From Neobacillus dielmonensis (GTDB lineage: Bacteria > Bacillota > Bacilli > Bacillales > Cytobacillaceae): a stretch of DNA of 64,000 nucleotides. Where the stretch lies: positions 186,001 through 250,000 of the forward strand of contig NZ_HG942066.1 in assembly GCF_000612665.1 (NCBI RefSeq). The letters are read 5' to 3'. This document shows positions 1-8,186 of the stretch, piece after piece; position 1 is the stretch's first letter, and each line of letters opens with the position of its first letter. A program made the position numbers and the translations under genes. The notes beneath the pieces are model-generated. The model searched no databases. It was not told where the DNA came from and saw nothing but the letters and a program-made list of their open reading frames with translations.

Positions 1-2
1 TC

Positions 3-905
3 AGACAGACGATGATTCAGACCGATGAGCAGGGAAAAATCCTTGATAAACCGCCATACCCGCCATTTTCTGTTTACCTATTAGGTTCAGATATCTATGG
101 TTATGATCTAGGGCATAAAATGGTAGAAGGGGCAAAATGGACGATTGGTGTTGTGCTGGTCGTAACGTTTTTTAGGATGCTGCTATCGTTGATTTTCAGC
201 TTCTGTGTTTATTCACTGCCCAGTCCAATCTATAAAAGTATGAAAATGATATTTGAACCGTTTTCTGTAGTGCCGCAAACCATTATTGCGTATTTTATTC
301 TTTATAGTGTTCTTTGGATGCCAATAGACGGGTTTGCCAATCCTTTTTGGCAGCGGGCATTGTTTGAAACATTGATCTTAGTAATGATTGCCATTCCCAA
401 CTTAACCATCCATATATCAGAGGAAATCAGAATGGTGGTGAAGGAAGAATTTATAGAAGCATCCAAAGTACTGGGATCGGGGAAAACGCACATTTTTTTC
501 AAACATATCGTGCCGCATGTCTATGAAAAGTGGATTTTATTGTTTGGTCAGCAGTTTATTCAAGCCTTACAGTTGTTAGCCCATCTTGGTTTTATGCTGC
601 TGTTTTTCGGGGGCACCTATGTCCCATATGGAGCACCGAAGGAAGAAGCACCTCACTCTGTTTCCTACGAATGGTCGGGAGTCATTGGCGGTGATGTGAG
701 TTATTTATATTCTTATTCTTGGGTTGTGCTAGTTCCTATAGGCTTCTTTATCTTAACGGCCATCAGTGTCGCGCTTATAAATGATTCGGTAAAAGCTTAT
801 TTCCAAACAAGAAACGCTATCCAGTTCAAAAGTAATGGATTCAGGGAGCAAGCAATTTCTGAAGGTATGTATAGAGATCCTTCACCATTCTCTGGTCCTA
901 AGTGA
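3..905 (+). CDS. ABC transporter permease, DppC/OppC type (5' end outside window)
   Basis: Inner-membrane permease of a peptide/nickel-type ABC importer. The frame is open to the window edge. The residues around GSDIYGYDLG correspond to the family's GTDxxGRD stretch, which normally follows a first membrane helix, so that helix must lie upstream and the gene is 5'-partial. An internal ATG at 12 is probably not the start. Several hydrophobic segments follow. The region around EASKVLGSGKTHIFFKHIVP is the EAA loop that contacts the ATPase. Its final G is followed by SGKTHIFF rather than the usual motif, so the protein is a divergent member. An intrinsic terminator follows at 942-977. Substrate cannot be told from what is visible. 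Confidence 0.8.
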   Translation, partial: RQTMIQTDEQGKILDKPPYPPFSVYLLGSDIYGYDLGHKMVEGAKWTIGVVLVVTFFRMLLSLIFSFCVYSLPSPIYKSMKMIFEPFSVVPQTIIAYFILYSVLWMPIDGFANPFWQRALFETLILVMIAIPNLTIHISEEIRMVVKEEFIEASKVLGSGKTHIFFKHIVPHVYEKWILLFGQQFIQALQLLAHLGFMLLFFGGTYVPYGAPKEEAPHSVSYEWSGVIGGDVSYLYSYSWVVLVPIGFFILTAISVALINDSVKAYFQTRNAIQFKSNGFREQAISEGMYRDPSPFSGPK

Positions 906-941
906 AAAACCTTTGTTATATTAGCACTTACACCTTCAGAA

Positions 942-977
942 AACATTTGTCTTCCTCAACAGACAAATGTTTTTTTG
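942..977 (+). terminator. Intrinsic terminator of the permease operon
   Basis: Inverted repeat AACATTTGTCT / AGACAAATGTT with a short loop, followed by a run of T. It lies about 40 bases after the permease stop codon. Confidence 0.85.
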
Positions 978-981
978 ATTA

Positions 982-1287
982 GGCTCTGCTAAACGATCAT
1001 GTTGATTTTTTCACTCTGGGCTTGGAGCGTAAGGCATTCGACTCCTCGAAAATCCTTAATTATGCTATCGCATAATTTCGTGCCAAGAAAGTTCATGGAT
1101 GCTTTCCTTGTGCTATCGCATTTTCTACTTGCGTGGGCTGATCCAAGGAAGAAATTCAGTGTCCTGCGGGAAAACGGGCTGGGGAGAGACCCCGCAGGCG
1201 CGGTACTCGATGAGGAGGTTCCCCGGCAAGGCCGCGGGAACGCTTTAGCGACTGGAGCGGAAATCAACAGCCAAATTTAACAGAGCC
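982..1287. mobile_element. MITE-like element, copy 1 (306 bp)
   Basis: Ends are GGCTCTGCTAAA and TTTAACAGAGCC, a 12-bp terminal inverted repeat with one mismatch. Inside the ends lie GTTGATTT and AAATCAACAG, a second inverted pair. The element contains the internal hairpin GCTATCGCATAAT and the 3' module GCGACTGGAGCGGAAATC, both shared with the copies at 17126 and 59333. Flanks are TTTGATTA and TTTGTTTA, which fits an 8-bp target duplication with one change. No transposase is encoded; open frames across it are not protein-like. It is longer than copy 3 through extra internal sequence. Confidence 0.7.
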
Positions 1288-1300
1288 TTTGTTTAAGGGC

Positions 1301-1329
1301 AAAAAAAAAGATTGGTGTCGGCACCAATC
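1301..1329 (-). terminator. Orphan minus-strand intrinsic terminator
   Basis: Stem GATTGGTG/CACCAATC with a 4-base loop. On the minus strand it is followed by nine T. No minus-strand gene ends here, so it may be a leftover of a lost gene or may stop antisense transcription. Confidence 0.5.
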
Positions 1330-1589
1330 AAAATTATGGGAAGTTTTAAGAAATGAGTTCAGGTGAACCAATTTCTTAATTAAGTTACTTATATAGTAAG
1401 TAAAACTTGTGTAGAATTTATAAGCAAATTATGTGGAAGTTGTGAAGAATTGTGAGTCAGGAAGGATATCGATAAAAACGTTTAAGAGCAGAAAAGAATT
1501 TACATTTTTCAATTATCTATTTCAACCACTATTTGGTAAAATTAACATAAACGTAATGGACTTCGGCCATATAAGAAGGAGTATAAAAT

Positions 1590-2339
1590 ATGGAAACAAA
1601 ATTGCAGCCTCATATCAGACTAGGAGAATCAGGCATTAACTATGCTTTATTGCCTGGAGACCCCGGACGTGTATTGGAAGTCGCTAAATTCTTAGATGAC
1701 GCAAAGGAAATGGCCTATAATCGAGAATATCGTACAGTAAAAGGAAGCTATAAAGGTATACCCATTTTAGTAACGTCCACGGGGATTGGCGGGGCCTCTA
1801 CAGGAATTGCAGTAGAGGAATTAAAGAATGTTGGTGTCAATGTGATGATTCGGATTGGCTCAAGCGGAGCATTACAGCCGCACCTTAAGCTGGGAGACCT
1901 AGTCTTGGCTTCAGGTGCAGTCAGAAATGATGGCGCTTCCGCTGCTTATATTGAGCACACTTATCCAGCGGTACCAGATACTCAATTATTGTTTCACGCG
2001 ACAATGGCAGCAAGGAAATTACAAGCAGAATTCGACGTAGGTATTGTCAGATGTCATGACAGCTTTTATACTGATAAGGAGCTCGAAATTGACGAGTATT
2101 GGTCGCAAAAAGGGGTGCTGGCTTCTGATATGGAAACAGCTGCCCTATTCGTCATTGGCGGTCTGCGCGGGATTAAAACCGCTTCTATTTTAAATGTCGT
2201 CGTCGAAAAAGAGGGAGATTTGGAAGGGGGAATCAATGACTACGTCGATAAGGAATCAAAAAGCAAGCAGGGGGAAGAACTCGAAATCCTTACGGCATTA
2301 GAAACCATTGTCTCTTATCATTCTAGTTTAAAAGATTAA
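1590..2339 (+). CDS. Nucleoside phosphorylase, uridine-phosphorylase-like (NP-I family)
   Basis: Cytosolic enzyme of 249 residues that should cleave a (deoxy)nucleoside with phosphate into base and pentose-1-phosphate. Typical NP-I motifs are visible in order: the N-terminal LLPGDPGRV phosphate-binding loop, STGIGGASTGIAVEEL, the IRIGSSGAL core near the middle, and SDMETAALF near residue 175, where the Met-Glu pair contacts ribose. The pattern is closer to uridine phosphorylases than to MTA/SAH nucleosidases. The ATG at 1590 is preceded by AAGGAG. The next gene starts 15 bases after its stop, and the run phosphorylase-S-T-A-A suggests one operon for nucleoside uptake and breakdown. Substrate is inferred. 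Confidence 0.85.
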   Translation: METKLQPHIRLGESGINYALLPGDPGRVLEVAKFLDDAKEMAYNREYRTVKGSYKGIPILVTSTGIGGASTGIAVEELKNVGVNVMIRIGSSGALQPHLKLGDLVLASGAVRNDGASAAYIEHTYPAVPDTQLLFHATMAARKLQAEFDVGIVRCHDSFYTDKELEIDEYWSQKGVLASDMETAALFVIGGLRGIKTASILNVVVEKEGDLEGGINDYVDKESKSKQGEELEILTALETIVSYHSSLKD

Positions 2340-2354
2340 AAGGGGGTATTTAAG

Positions 2355-2960
2355 ATGAAAAAACAAAGCATGTGGTCGTTACGTTTATCAACAGCATCAC
2401 TTGTCCTTATTCCGGTGGCAGTAGGTGTAAATTATATCGGAAAATTACTTGCTGGTTTATTAAAACTGCCACTATGGCTGGACTCCATTGGAACCGTACT
2501 TGCAGCAATGCTGGGCGGCCCCATTGTTGGGGCTCTTGCTGGTGCGATTAACAATATTATTTACGGGTTAACTGCAGATCCAATCTCATTCGTTTATGCC
2601 ATTACTAGTGTAGCAATCGGTTTAGTCACCGGCATTCTTTTTTACAGAGGCTATATATCTAGTTGGGGGAAAGCACTGGGCGCGGGGATTATCATCGGAC
2701 TTGTGGCTACTGTCGTTTCGACACCGCTTAATATCGGTTTCTGGGGAGGGCAAACAGGGAATGTGTGGGGAGATGCCTTATTTGCCGCGGTGCTAGCCAA
2801 TACGGACTCAACATGGCTTGCCTCGCTGCTTGATGAAGTAGTGGTGGATGTCCCGGATAAACTATTAGTCGTCTTAATTAGCTATGGTATTTTCATGGGA
2901 CTGCCAAAAAACATTGTCCAATTATATAACCAGAATGATAAGGTAGAAACCCTTGATTAA
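2355..2960 (+). CDS. ECF transporter S component (predicted nucleoside or base uptake)
   Basis: Integral membrane substrate-binding subunit of 201 residues with about six hydrophobic segments. It contains the stretch WLDSIGTVLAAMLGGPIVGA and a following GAINNIIYGL, both typical of small ECF S components. The start is ATG after AAGGGGG. It sits between a nucleoside phosphorylase and the T and A subunits, so it is very likely the dedicated S subunit of this transporter. A nucleoside or nucleobase is the likely ligand by gene context only. Members of this family have also been linked to other small metabolites, so specificity is open. Confidence 0.8.
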   Translation: MKKQSMWSLRLSTASLVLIPVAVGVNYIGKLLAGLLKLPLWLDSIGTVLAAMLGGPIVGALAGAINNIIYGLTADPISFVYAITSVAIGLVTGILFYRGYISSWGKALGAGIIIGLVATVVSTPLNIGFWGGQTGNVWGDALFAAVLANTDSTWLASLLDEVVVDVPDKLLVVLISYGIFMGLPKNIVQLYNQNDKVETLD

Positions 2961-2994
2961 ACCTCTTTTTGAAATAGAAAGACGGTGAAGCATT

Positions 2995-3762
2995 TTGAAA
3001 TCAATCAGTTTATATGTCAATAGAAATTCTTTCGTACATGATGTCGACCCAATCACCAAACTAATTTATATTGCTTTTGCTATCTTGGTACCCATTATTG
3101 TGCCATCTTTTACGATCTCGTTCATATGTGTGGGGATTAGTTTGGTACTCCTTGCGTTTGCTAAAGTATTGCGAAAAACCGTCCCGGTGTTTAGTTTTGT
3201 TTTTCTGGTCCTAATAACGGTTGTGATTATACAGGGATTGTTTAAGCCGGAAAATGAAACAGTTTTATTTCAGTTAGGTCCCATCACCATGTATCAAGAG
3301 GGATTGTTATTTGCCCTGACGATTACACTTCGAGTTCTCACTATTGTAAGTGCCTTTATGATTTTGGTCCTGACCACTAAGCCGTCGGAACTGGTAGAAT
3401 CGCTAGTCCGCAAAGGAATGTCTCCAAGCATTGGTTATATGATTGTATCCGTGTTTCAAATTATTCCAGAGATGATGGCTGCGGTCAGTACCATCACGGA
3501 TGCCCAAAGAGCACGGGGAATGGAGACGGAGGGCAGTTTCTTTGTCCGATTCAAGGCCTTCTTGCCATTAATGGGTCCGGTTGTGTTAGGGGCGTTGATT
3601 AATACCAAAGAGCGGGCGATGGCACTTGAGGTTAGAGGTTTCAACTCTCAGGTTCAGAAAACGTATCTGTACGAAGAAAAAACATACGCTTATAGCAGGC
3701 TCATCCGAGCTTTGCTTCTGCTAGCGATCGCTGGTGCTCTTGTGTGGAGGATCTTATCATGA
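2995..3762 (+). CDS. ECF transporter transmembrane subunit EcfT
   Basis: Energy-coupling T subunit of 255 residues. It joins the S component to the two ATPases and transmits their movement. Hydrophobic segments lie at about 25-60, 65-85, 105-130 and 235-255. The C-terminal half carries the coupling motifs: AQRARGMETEG (the first A-R-G box) and ALEVRGFN (the second). The start codon is TTG at 2995 with a weak GACGGTG ribosome site; no better start is in frame. Its stop overlaps the ATG of the next gene as ATGA, which indicates translational coupling. Confidence 0.88.
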   Translation: MKSISLYVNRNSFVHDVDPITKLIYIAFAILVPIIVPSFTISFICVGISLVLLAFAKVLRKTVPVFSFVFLVLITVVIIQGLFKPENETVLFQLGPITMYQEGLLFALTITLRVLTIVSAFMILVLTTKPSELVESLVRKGMSPSIGYMIVSVFQIIPEMMAAVSTITDAQRARGMETEGSFFVRFKAFLPLMGPVVLGALINTKERAMALEVRGFNSQVQKTYLYEEKTYAYSRLIRALLLLAIAGALVWRILS

Positions 3763-4604
3763 ACAAAATTGTCGTAGAAGGCCTAAAGTATAAATACCCA
3801 CTATCTGAAACACTGGCATTGGATAACATTTCTTTTTCAGTAAAGGAAGGCGAGTTTATTGGAATCATTGGCCGGAACTCAGCCGGTAAATCCACGCTTT
3901 GCCAAGCAATTGTAGGCCTGGTCCCACATTTTTATAAAGGTGCATATGGGGGCAAGGTATTAGTTGATGGTCTTGAGGTGAAGACCCATTCTATCGCTGA
4001 CATTTCTCTCAAGGCAGGAATGGTGTTTCAAAATCCATTTACCCAAGTAACAGGCTCAAAAATGACTGTCTATGAGGAAATTGCCTTTGGTCTGGAGAAT
4101 ATTGGTGTACCGCGTACAGAAATGATTAATCGGATTGATGAGGTGCTGCACCTTTTTAAAATCGAACATGTAAAGGACCATAACCCGTTTGATTTGTCTG
4201 GTGGGCAAATGCAGCGGATGGCCATTGCAAGCATCATCGCAATGAAACCTGAGATTATTCTGCTTGATGAACCAACCTCACAGCTTGATCCGGGAGGTTC
4301 TGAAGAGGTCTTCCAGGCGGTACAAAGCTTAAAGAATCAGGGGATTACTATCCTCATGGCGGAGCATAAAATGGAAAAAGTGGCTCAATATTGTGACAAG
4401 GTTCTGCTTCTCGAAAGCGGTAAAGTAGTCGATTATGACACTCCTGAGGTAGTTTTTTCACGAAATGACCTGGATGTCTTTGGTGTAACAGCTCCTGTTT
4501 ATACAAAAGTTTGTCAAGCGTTAGGCGTTAAAAAGAAGGGGGCCGATACGTACCCTGTTACATTAAAGGAAGCAGAAGCGGCCCTAAAGGAGATGAGGAG
4601 ATGA
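3759..4604 (+). CDS. ECF transporter ATPase A1
   Basis: Cytosolic ATPase subunit, 281 residues from the chosen start. Walker A is GRNSAGKST, the Q-loop follows in VFQNPFTQV, the signature is LSGGQMQRMAIA, Walker B is IILLDEPTSQLD and the H-loop is AEHKME. All key residues are present. A GTG at 3744 is also in frame, but GGAGG at 3746-3750 sits 8 bases before the ATG at 3759, which overlaps the ecfT stop, so 3759 is preferred. It pairs with the following gene as an A1-A2 heterodimer. Confidence 0.9.
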   Translation: MNKIVVEGLKYKYPLSETLALDNISFSVKEGEFIGIIGRNSAGKSTLCQAIVGLVPHFYKGAYGGKVLVDGLEVKTHSIADISLKAGMVFQNPFTQVTGSKMTVYEEIAFGLENIGVPRTEMINRIDEVLHLFKIEHVKDHNPFDLSGGQMQRMAIASIIAMKPEIILLDEPTSQLDPGGSEEVFQAVQSLKNQGITILMAEHKMEKVAQYCDKVLLLESGKVVDYDTPEVVFSRNDLDVFGVTAPVYTKVCQALGVKKKGADTYPVTLKEAEAALKEMRR

Positions 4605-5398
4605 TTAAAGTGAAGAATCTCTCATTTTCTTATAAACAAAATCCCCAAGTTCTCTCAGACATACAACTAGAGTTTGATCAACGTTCGACTGCTATTATTG
4701 GTCAGAATGGCGCTGGGAAAACAACCTTCGTCAAGTTGTTGAAGGGTCTATTGAAACCTAATGCCGGGCAGATTGTTGTGAAAGGCCAGGTTATAAAGGA
4801 GCAAACGGCAGCTGAACTGTCTCGGACAATTGGACTTGTTTTTCAAAACCCAAATGATCAAATTTTTAAACGGTCGGTACTTGAAGAAGTCATGTTCGGT
4901 CCACTTAATATTAAAATGGAGAAGTCAGAGGCAAAGGAAAAAGCGATTGAGGCACTGCGCCTAGTCGGTCTCGAACATCAATTGGACATCAATCCCCATG
5001 ATTTAAGTTTATCGGAAAAGAAATTACTATGTATTGCTTCTGTTATAGCAATGGATACCGATATTATCATATTTGATGAGCCTACCATCGCCCAGGACAG
5101 CAATGGTAAGGAAAAGATCAGGAGAATCATCCGTACGCTTAAGGAAAAGGGCAAACTGGTTATGACGATTATTCATGATATGGATTTTGTTGCCGAAAAC
5201 TTTGAACGAACAATTGTTTTTAATCAGGGGCGGGTCTTGGCAGATGGACCAACACGTGAGGTCTTTTCACAAAAACAAGAATTGTTACGAGCGAAAGTCG
5301 AGCCGCCCTATATCACCCAATTGGCTGACAAGCTTGGAATCCCCGGTACAATTCTGACGATTGATGAATTTATTGCCAAGTATCATTCAGTCAAATAA
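4601..5398 (+). CDS. ECF transporter ATPase A2 with altered signature motif
   Basis: Second ATPase of the ECF module, 265 residues. Walker A is GQNGAGKTT, the Q-loop VFQNPNDQI, Walker B IIIFDEPTIAQD and the H-loop IIHDMD. The signature that should read LSGGQ or LSGGE is LSLSEKKLLCIA, so the two conserved glycines are both replaced. In an A1-A2 heterodimer one composite ATP site would then be degenerate. The start overlaps the A1 stop as ATGA. A strong terminator at 5413-5461 closes the operon. Confidence 0.88.
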   Translation: MIKVKNLSFSYKQNPQVLSDIQLEFDQRSTAIIGQNGAGKTTFVKLLKGLLKPNAGQIVVKGQVIKEQTAAELSRTIGLVFQNPNDQIFKRSVLEEVMFGPLNIKMEKSEAKEKAIEALRLVGLEHQLDINPHDLSLSEKKLLCIASVIAMDTDIIIFDEPTIAQDSNGKEKIRRIIRTLKEKGKLVMTIIHDMDFVAENFERTIVFNQGRVLADGPTREVFSQKQELLRAKVEPPYITQLADKLGIPGTILTIDEFIAKYHSVK

Positions 5399-5412
5399 AC
5401 AATAATTTTATT

Positions 5413-5461
5413 ATCCTACTTGAGGATTGGGCTCTTGCCAATCCCCAAGCAGGATTTTTTT
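5413..5461 (+). terminator. Intrinsic terminator of the ECF operon
   Basis: Long inverted repeat pairing ATCCTACTTG-GGATTGG with CCAATCC-CAAGCAGGAT, followed by T7. Confidence 0.9.
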
Positions 5462-5525
5462 ATGAAAAAAAAGTTAATGGCAATAGTGGAAATGAAAGCG
5501 AATACATAATATTTGCATTTAAAAA

Positions 5526-5540
5526 ATATTTCAGAAAAGT
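5526..5540. promoter_or_regulatory. CodY-box-like site upstream of the Lrp gene
   Basis: The 15-mer ATATTTCAGAAAAGT matches the published CodY consensus AATTTTCWGAAAATT at 12 of 15 positions. It ends 11 bases before the -35 of the promoter at 5552-5580. Assignment is by motif only. Confidence 0.5.
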
Positions 5541-5551
5541 AGTAAAAATAG

Positions 5552-5580
5552 TTGCATTATAGAAACTATTTAACTATAAT
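5552..5580 (+). promoter_or_regulatory. Sigma-A-type promoter for the Lrp/M42 genes
   Basis: TTGCAT, a 17-base spacer and a perfect TATAAT. The leader to the TTG start at 5706 would be about 120 bases. Confidence 0.65.
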
Positions 5581-5705
5581 AACTCTTAAATTCCTAATTC
5601 AGATAATAAAATAAAGTCTGAATAATGTAATCCGCCCGATATATTTAATTTCACTACTGTGATGAGGAATAAGTGGGGAAAATCAGACCGAAATGAGGAA
5701 GTGAC

Positions 5706-6152
5706 TTGAAGTACGAATTGGATGAACTGGACAGAGGAATCATTCAGTATCTATCAAAGGATGGGAGAGTCTCTTTTACTGAAATTGCTTCCAATTTAAA
5801 TGTTTCTGAGAAAACCATACGGCTGCGTTATAAAAACCTTTTGGACAATGGAATTATTGAAGTTGTCGGTGTCGTGAATCCAGCAGCAATAGGGATTAAA
5901 TCCGGTGCAATCATTCAAATTAAGACCGCTCCTCAACAGATTATGCAAGTAATTGAGAGATTGAGAGAGTTCAAGGAAATCCGTTATATTACCATGACTT
6001 CGGGTCCATACTCCTTACTTGCCCAAATTGCCGTTCCGAGCCAGGAGGATATTACCGACTTATTATACAAGCTGAATGAAATTCCTTTTATTACAGAAAT
6101 GAATACAATCATACAGATGGACGTATTCAAGAATACATTTGATTATTTCTAA
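5706..6152 (+). CDS. Lrp/AsnC-family transcriptional regulator
   Basis: DNA-binding protein of 148 residues. The N-terminal winged helix-turn-helix spans about residues 4-60 (DELDRGIIQYLSKDGR, then VSEKTIRLRYKNLL). The C-terminal RAM/AsnC ligand domain follows (about 68-145). The start is TTG at 5706 with GAGGAAG upstream. It is followed 15 bases later by an M42 aminopeptidase and then the dpp genes on the same strand, so it probably responds to an amino acid or dipeptide and controls this block. Direct targets cannot be read from the sequence. Confidence 0.88.
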   Translation: MKYELDELDRGIIQYLSKDGRVSFTEIASNLNVSEKTIRLRYKNLLDNGIIEVVGVVNPAAIGIKSGAIIQIKTAPQQIMQVIERLREFKEIRYITMTSGPYSLLAQIAVPSQEDITDLLYKLNEIPFITEMNTIIQMDVFKNTFDYF

Positions 6153-6167
6153 AGGGGTGTTTTAGAA

Positions 6168-7229
6168 ATGTTAGAGATTTTAAAAACATTAACAAGTTTA
6201 TCGGGGCCATGCGGCTACGAACATTCGGTTTCCTATTTCCTTAAAGAATATTTACAGGAAAAAGTCGACCAAGTCACGATTGATCCGATAGGCAACGTGA
6301 TAGCCAGGAAAAAAGGGGATAAGCCGGGACCAACCGTGTTATTGACTGCCCATATGGACGAGGTTGGGTTTATTGTCAAAAAGATTGAACCAAACGGCTT
6401 ACTGCGGTTTGAAAAACTTGGCGGAAATGATGACAGAATTCTCTTGGCCCAGCCTGTTACCGTAATGGGCACAGACGGTGAGATTCCTGGTGTCATTGGG
6501 ACCATTTCTGCCCATTATGCGAAATTTGACGAATCATCGAAGGTAAGAAAGCATAGCCAAATGTATATTGATATCGGTGCCGCCTCTAAGGAAGAAGTAC
6601 TGGGAATGGGTGTTGACATTGGAACTCCCGTAACATGGGGAACACAATTTCAGGTAATTGGGCCAAAAGCAGCACCAAGATACCGTTCCAAGTCACTCGA
6701 TGACCGAGCCGGGTGCGCCGTGCTTTTGCAGACGCTAAACGAATTGCAAAACGAATCATTTGCTGGAGAATTGATTTTCCTTTTTGCCGTGCAAGAGGAG
6801 GTTGGCTTACGAGGAGCTAAAACAGCTTCAGAGCATTTGGATGCGGATGCAGCCATTGCCGTGGATACAACCGCTGTTAGTGATACGTTGGAAGAAACAA
6901 TGGACCAAAGCTTGGCATTAGGTGCAGGTACTGGCATCAAAGTCATGGACTTTAGTTTGATTGTACATAAAACCATGAAAGATCTGCTCATTAACTTGGC
7001 TAAGGAGAAGAAGATCTCCTATCAGCTTGAAGTGTTTACCGGTATAGGAACCGACGGGGGCGCGGTCAATTATGCCAATAAAGGAATTCCAACAGGAGTG
7101 TTGTCGATTCCATCCCGTTATGCCCACTCTCCAGTCGAGGTTGTCGATGCTGGTGACTTAGAAGCAACTAAGGAGTTAGTTAAAGCCTTTATTTTAAATC
7201 TTTACGAGGGTCAGACATTTCCTTTTTAA
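6168..7229 (+). CDS. M42-family metallo-aminopeptidase
   Basis: Cytosolic di-zinc or di-cobalt aminopeptidase of 353 residues, the usual length. Metal ligands and catalytic residues are visible: H62 and D64 in TAHMDEVGF, D179 in SLDDRAG, E210-E211 in VQEEVG, D233 in AVDTT and H320 in RYAHSPVE. Family members form large dodecameric shells that trim short peptides from the N terminus. AAGGGG lies before the ATG. It sits between an Lrp-type regulator and dppA, so it likely degrades peptides brought in by the Dpp transporter. Confidence 0.92.
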   Translation: MLEILKTLTSLSGPCGYEHSVSYFLKEYLQEKVDQVTIDPIGNVIARKKGDKPGPTVLLTAHMDEVGFIVKKIEPNGLLRFEKLGGNDDRILLAQPVTVMGTDGEIPGVIGTISAHYAKFDESSKVRKHSQMYIDIGAASKEEVLGMGVDIGTPVTWGTQFQVIGPKAAPRYRSKSLDDRAGCAVLLQTLNELQNESFAGELIFLFAVQEEVGLRGAKTASEHLDADAAIAVDTTAVSDTLEETMDQSLALGAGTGIKVMDFSLIVHKTMKDLLINLAKEKKISYQLEVFTGIGTDGGAVNYANKGIPTGVLSIPSRYAHSPVEVVDAGDLEATKELVKAFILNLYEGQTFPF

Positions 7230-7266
7230 AAGAATGATAGTATTTTAATGAAAAACTTTTAAAATG

Positions 7267-7281
7267 AATTTTCTTAATATT
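7267..7281. promoter_or_regulatory. CodY-box-like site upstream of dppA
   Basis: AATTTTCTTAATATT matches the CodY consensus at 13 of 15 positions. It lies 28 bases before the dppA start and just after a possible -10 (TAAAAT, 7260-7265). The B. subtilis dpp operon is a classic CodY target, which supports the reading. Confidence 0.6.
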
Positions 7282-7309
7282 TAAATTTAAACAGCGGAGG
7301 TTTAAAAAA

Positions 7310-8158
7310 ATGAAAATATTTATTTCAGCCGATATGGAAGGCATTTCCGGCGTAGCAACCAATCAACAGCTAAAAACGAATTCCGAGTATCAGCGATTTC
7401 GCAAATTAATGACGGCTGATGTAAATGCAGCCATTGAGGGAGCCTTTAATGGTGGGGCAACCGAAGTGGTCGTTGCAGACGGCCATGGAAACATGTCCAA
7501 TATTTTAATTGAGGATCTAGACCCCCGTGCCCGCCTAGTATCCGGCAGCAACCGTGTGATGTGTCAGCTTGAAGGATTAGATGATACATTCGACGGCATC
7601 ATGTTCGTCGGCCATCATGGACGTGAAGGAGGCTCAGATGTAACGGTTATTAGCCACACATTAGCCGGCATTTGCATCAATGAAATGAAAATTAATGGAA
7701 AAGTTGTCGGTGAAACAGAAATGAACACGCTTGTTGCTGGAGCATTCGGAGTGCCATCCATCTTCATCAGCGGCGATGATGCATATGTCCGGGAAGTAAA
7801 AGAAACATTGCCGGATGTAGAAGCTGCAGTTACCAAAAGAGCGGTAGACCGATTTGCTGCAGAATTGCTACATCCTGAAGTGGCCCGTGCGGAAATTCGC
7901 TCAAAAGCTGAAGCGGCTGTAAAGAAAATCAAGACTTTTAAGCCTATGACATTCGAAGGTCCGGTTACGTTTGATATTGAATTGAAAGGACCACAGCAGG
8001 CAAAAATGACAACCACGCTTCCAACTGTGGAACTGACTGGGCCGAAAAACATCCGTTTCACCTGTGGGGATATTGTAACAGCCTACAAGCATATGTGGGG
8101 CTGCGCGATTATTGCCATGACAGCCACTAATGGTGTGTTGGGATCAGTAAATGCATAG
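7310..8158 (+). CDS. dppA: D-aminopeptidase DppA, M55 family
   Basis: Zinc peptidase of 282 residues releasing N-terminal D-amino acids from short peptides. The N terminus MKIFISADMEGISG holds the first metal ligands D8 and E10. Others lie in VADGHGN (H59), VGHHGREG (H102-H103) and VISHTLAG (H116), followed by a Glu in VVGETEMN. Strong ribosome site GCGGAGG. It is the first gene of the dpp block, with dppB only 28 bases downstream. Together with the M42 and M20 enzymes it points to use of cell-wall-derived or D-residue-containing peptides. Confidence 0.92.
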   Translation: MKIFISADMEGISGVATNQQLKTNSEYQRFRKLMTADVNAAIEGAFNGGATEVVVADGHGNMSNILIEDLDPRARLVSGSNRVMCQLEGLDDTFDGIMFVGHHGREGGSDVTVISHTLAGICINEMKINGKVVGETEMNTLVAGAFGVPSIFISGDDAYVREVKETLPDVEAAVTKRAVDRFAAELLHPEVARAEIRSKAEAAVKKIKTFKPMTFEGPVTFDIELKGPQQAKMTTTLPTVELTGPKNIRFTCGDIVTAYKHMWGCAIIAMTATNGVLGSVNA

Positions 8159-8186
8159 TTTCAATCAAAAATAGGAGGTGAATGGA

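Larger units (their letters stand above)
906..1589. other. Intergenic region: terminator, MITE-like copy 1, orphan hairpins, leader of the phosphorylase operon
   Basis: After the terminator and the repeat element there are two further structures. At 1301-1329 a hairpin GATTGGTG/CACCAATC has an A-run on its left, so it reads as a minus-strand terminator although no minus-strand gene precedes it. At 1348-1377 there is a 30-bp imperfect dyad with arms AAGAAAT/ATTTCTT and an inner GTTCA/TGAAC pair, which could be an operator. An open frame starting near 1433 crosses the presumed promoter of the next gene and does not look like a protein. Confidence 0.5.

Noticed and set aside
989-1280. Open frames on both strands across the MITE-like copy 1
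   Set aside because: They follow the repeat's inverted structure, lack ribosome sites and recur only as part of the element.
1433-1639. 68-residue frame before the nucleoside phosphorylase gene
   Set aside because: It overlaps the phosphorylase start and the likely promoter, and its residues do not look protein-like.
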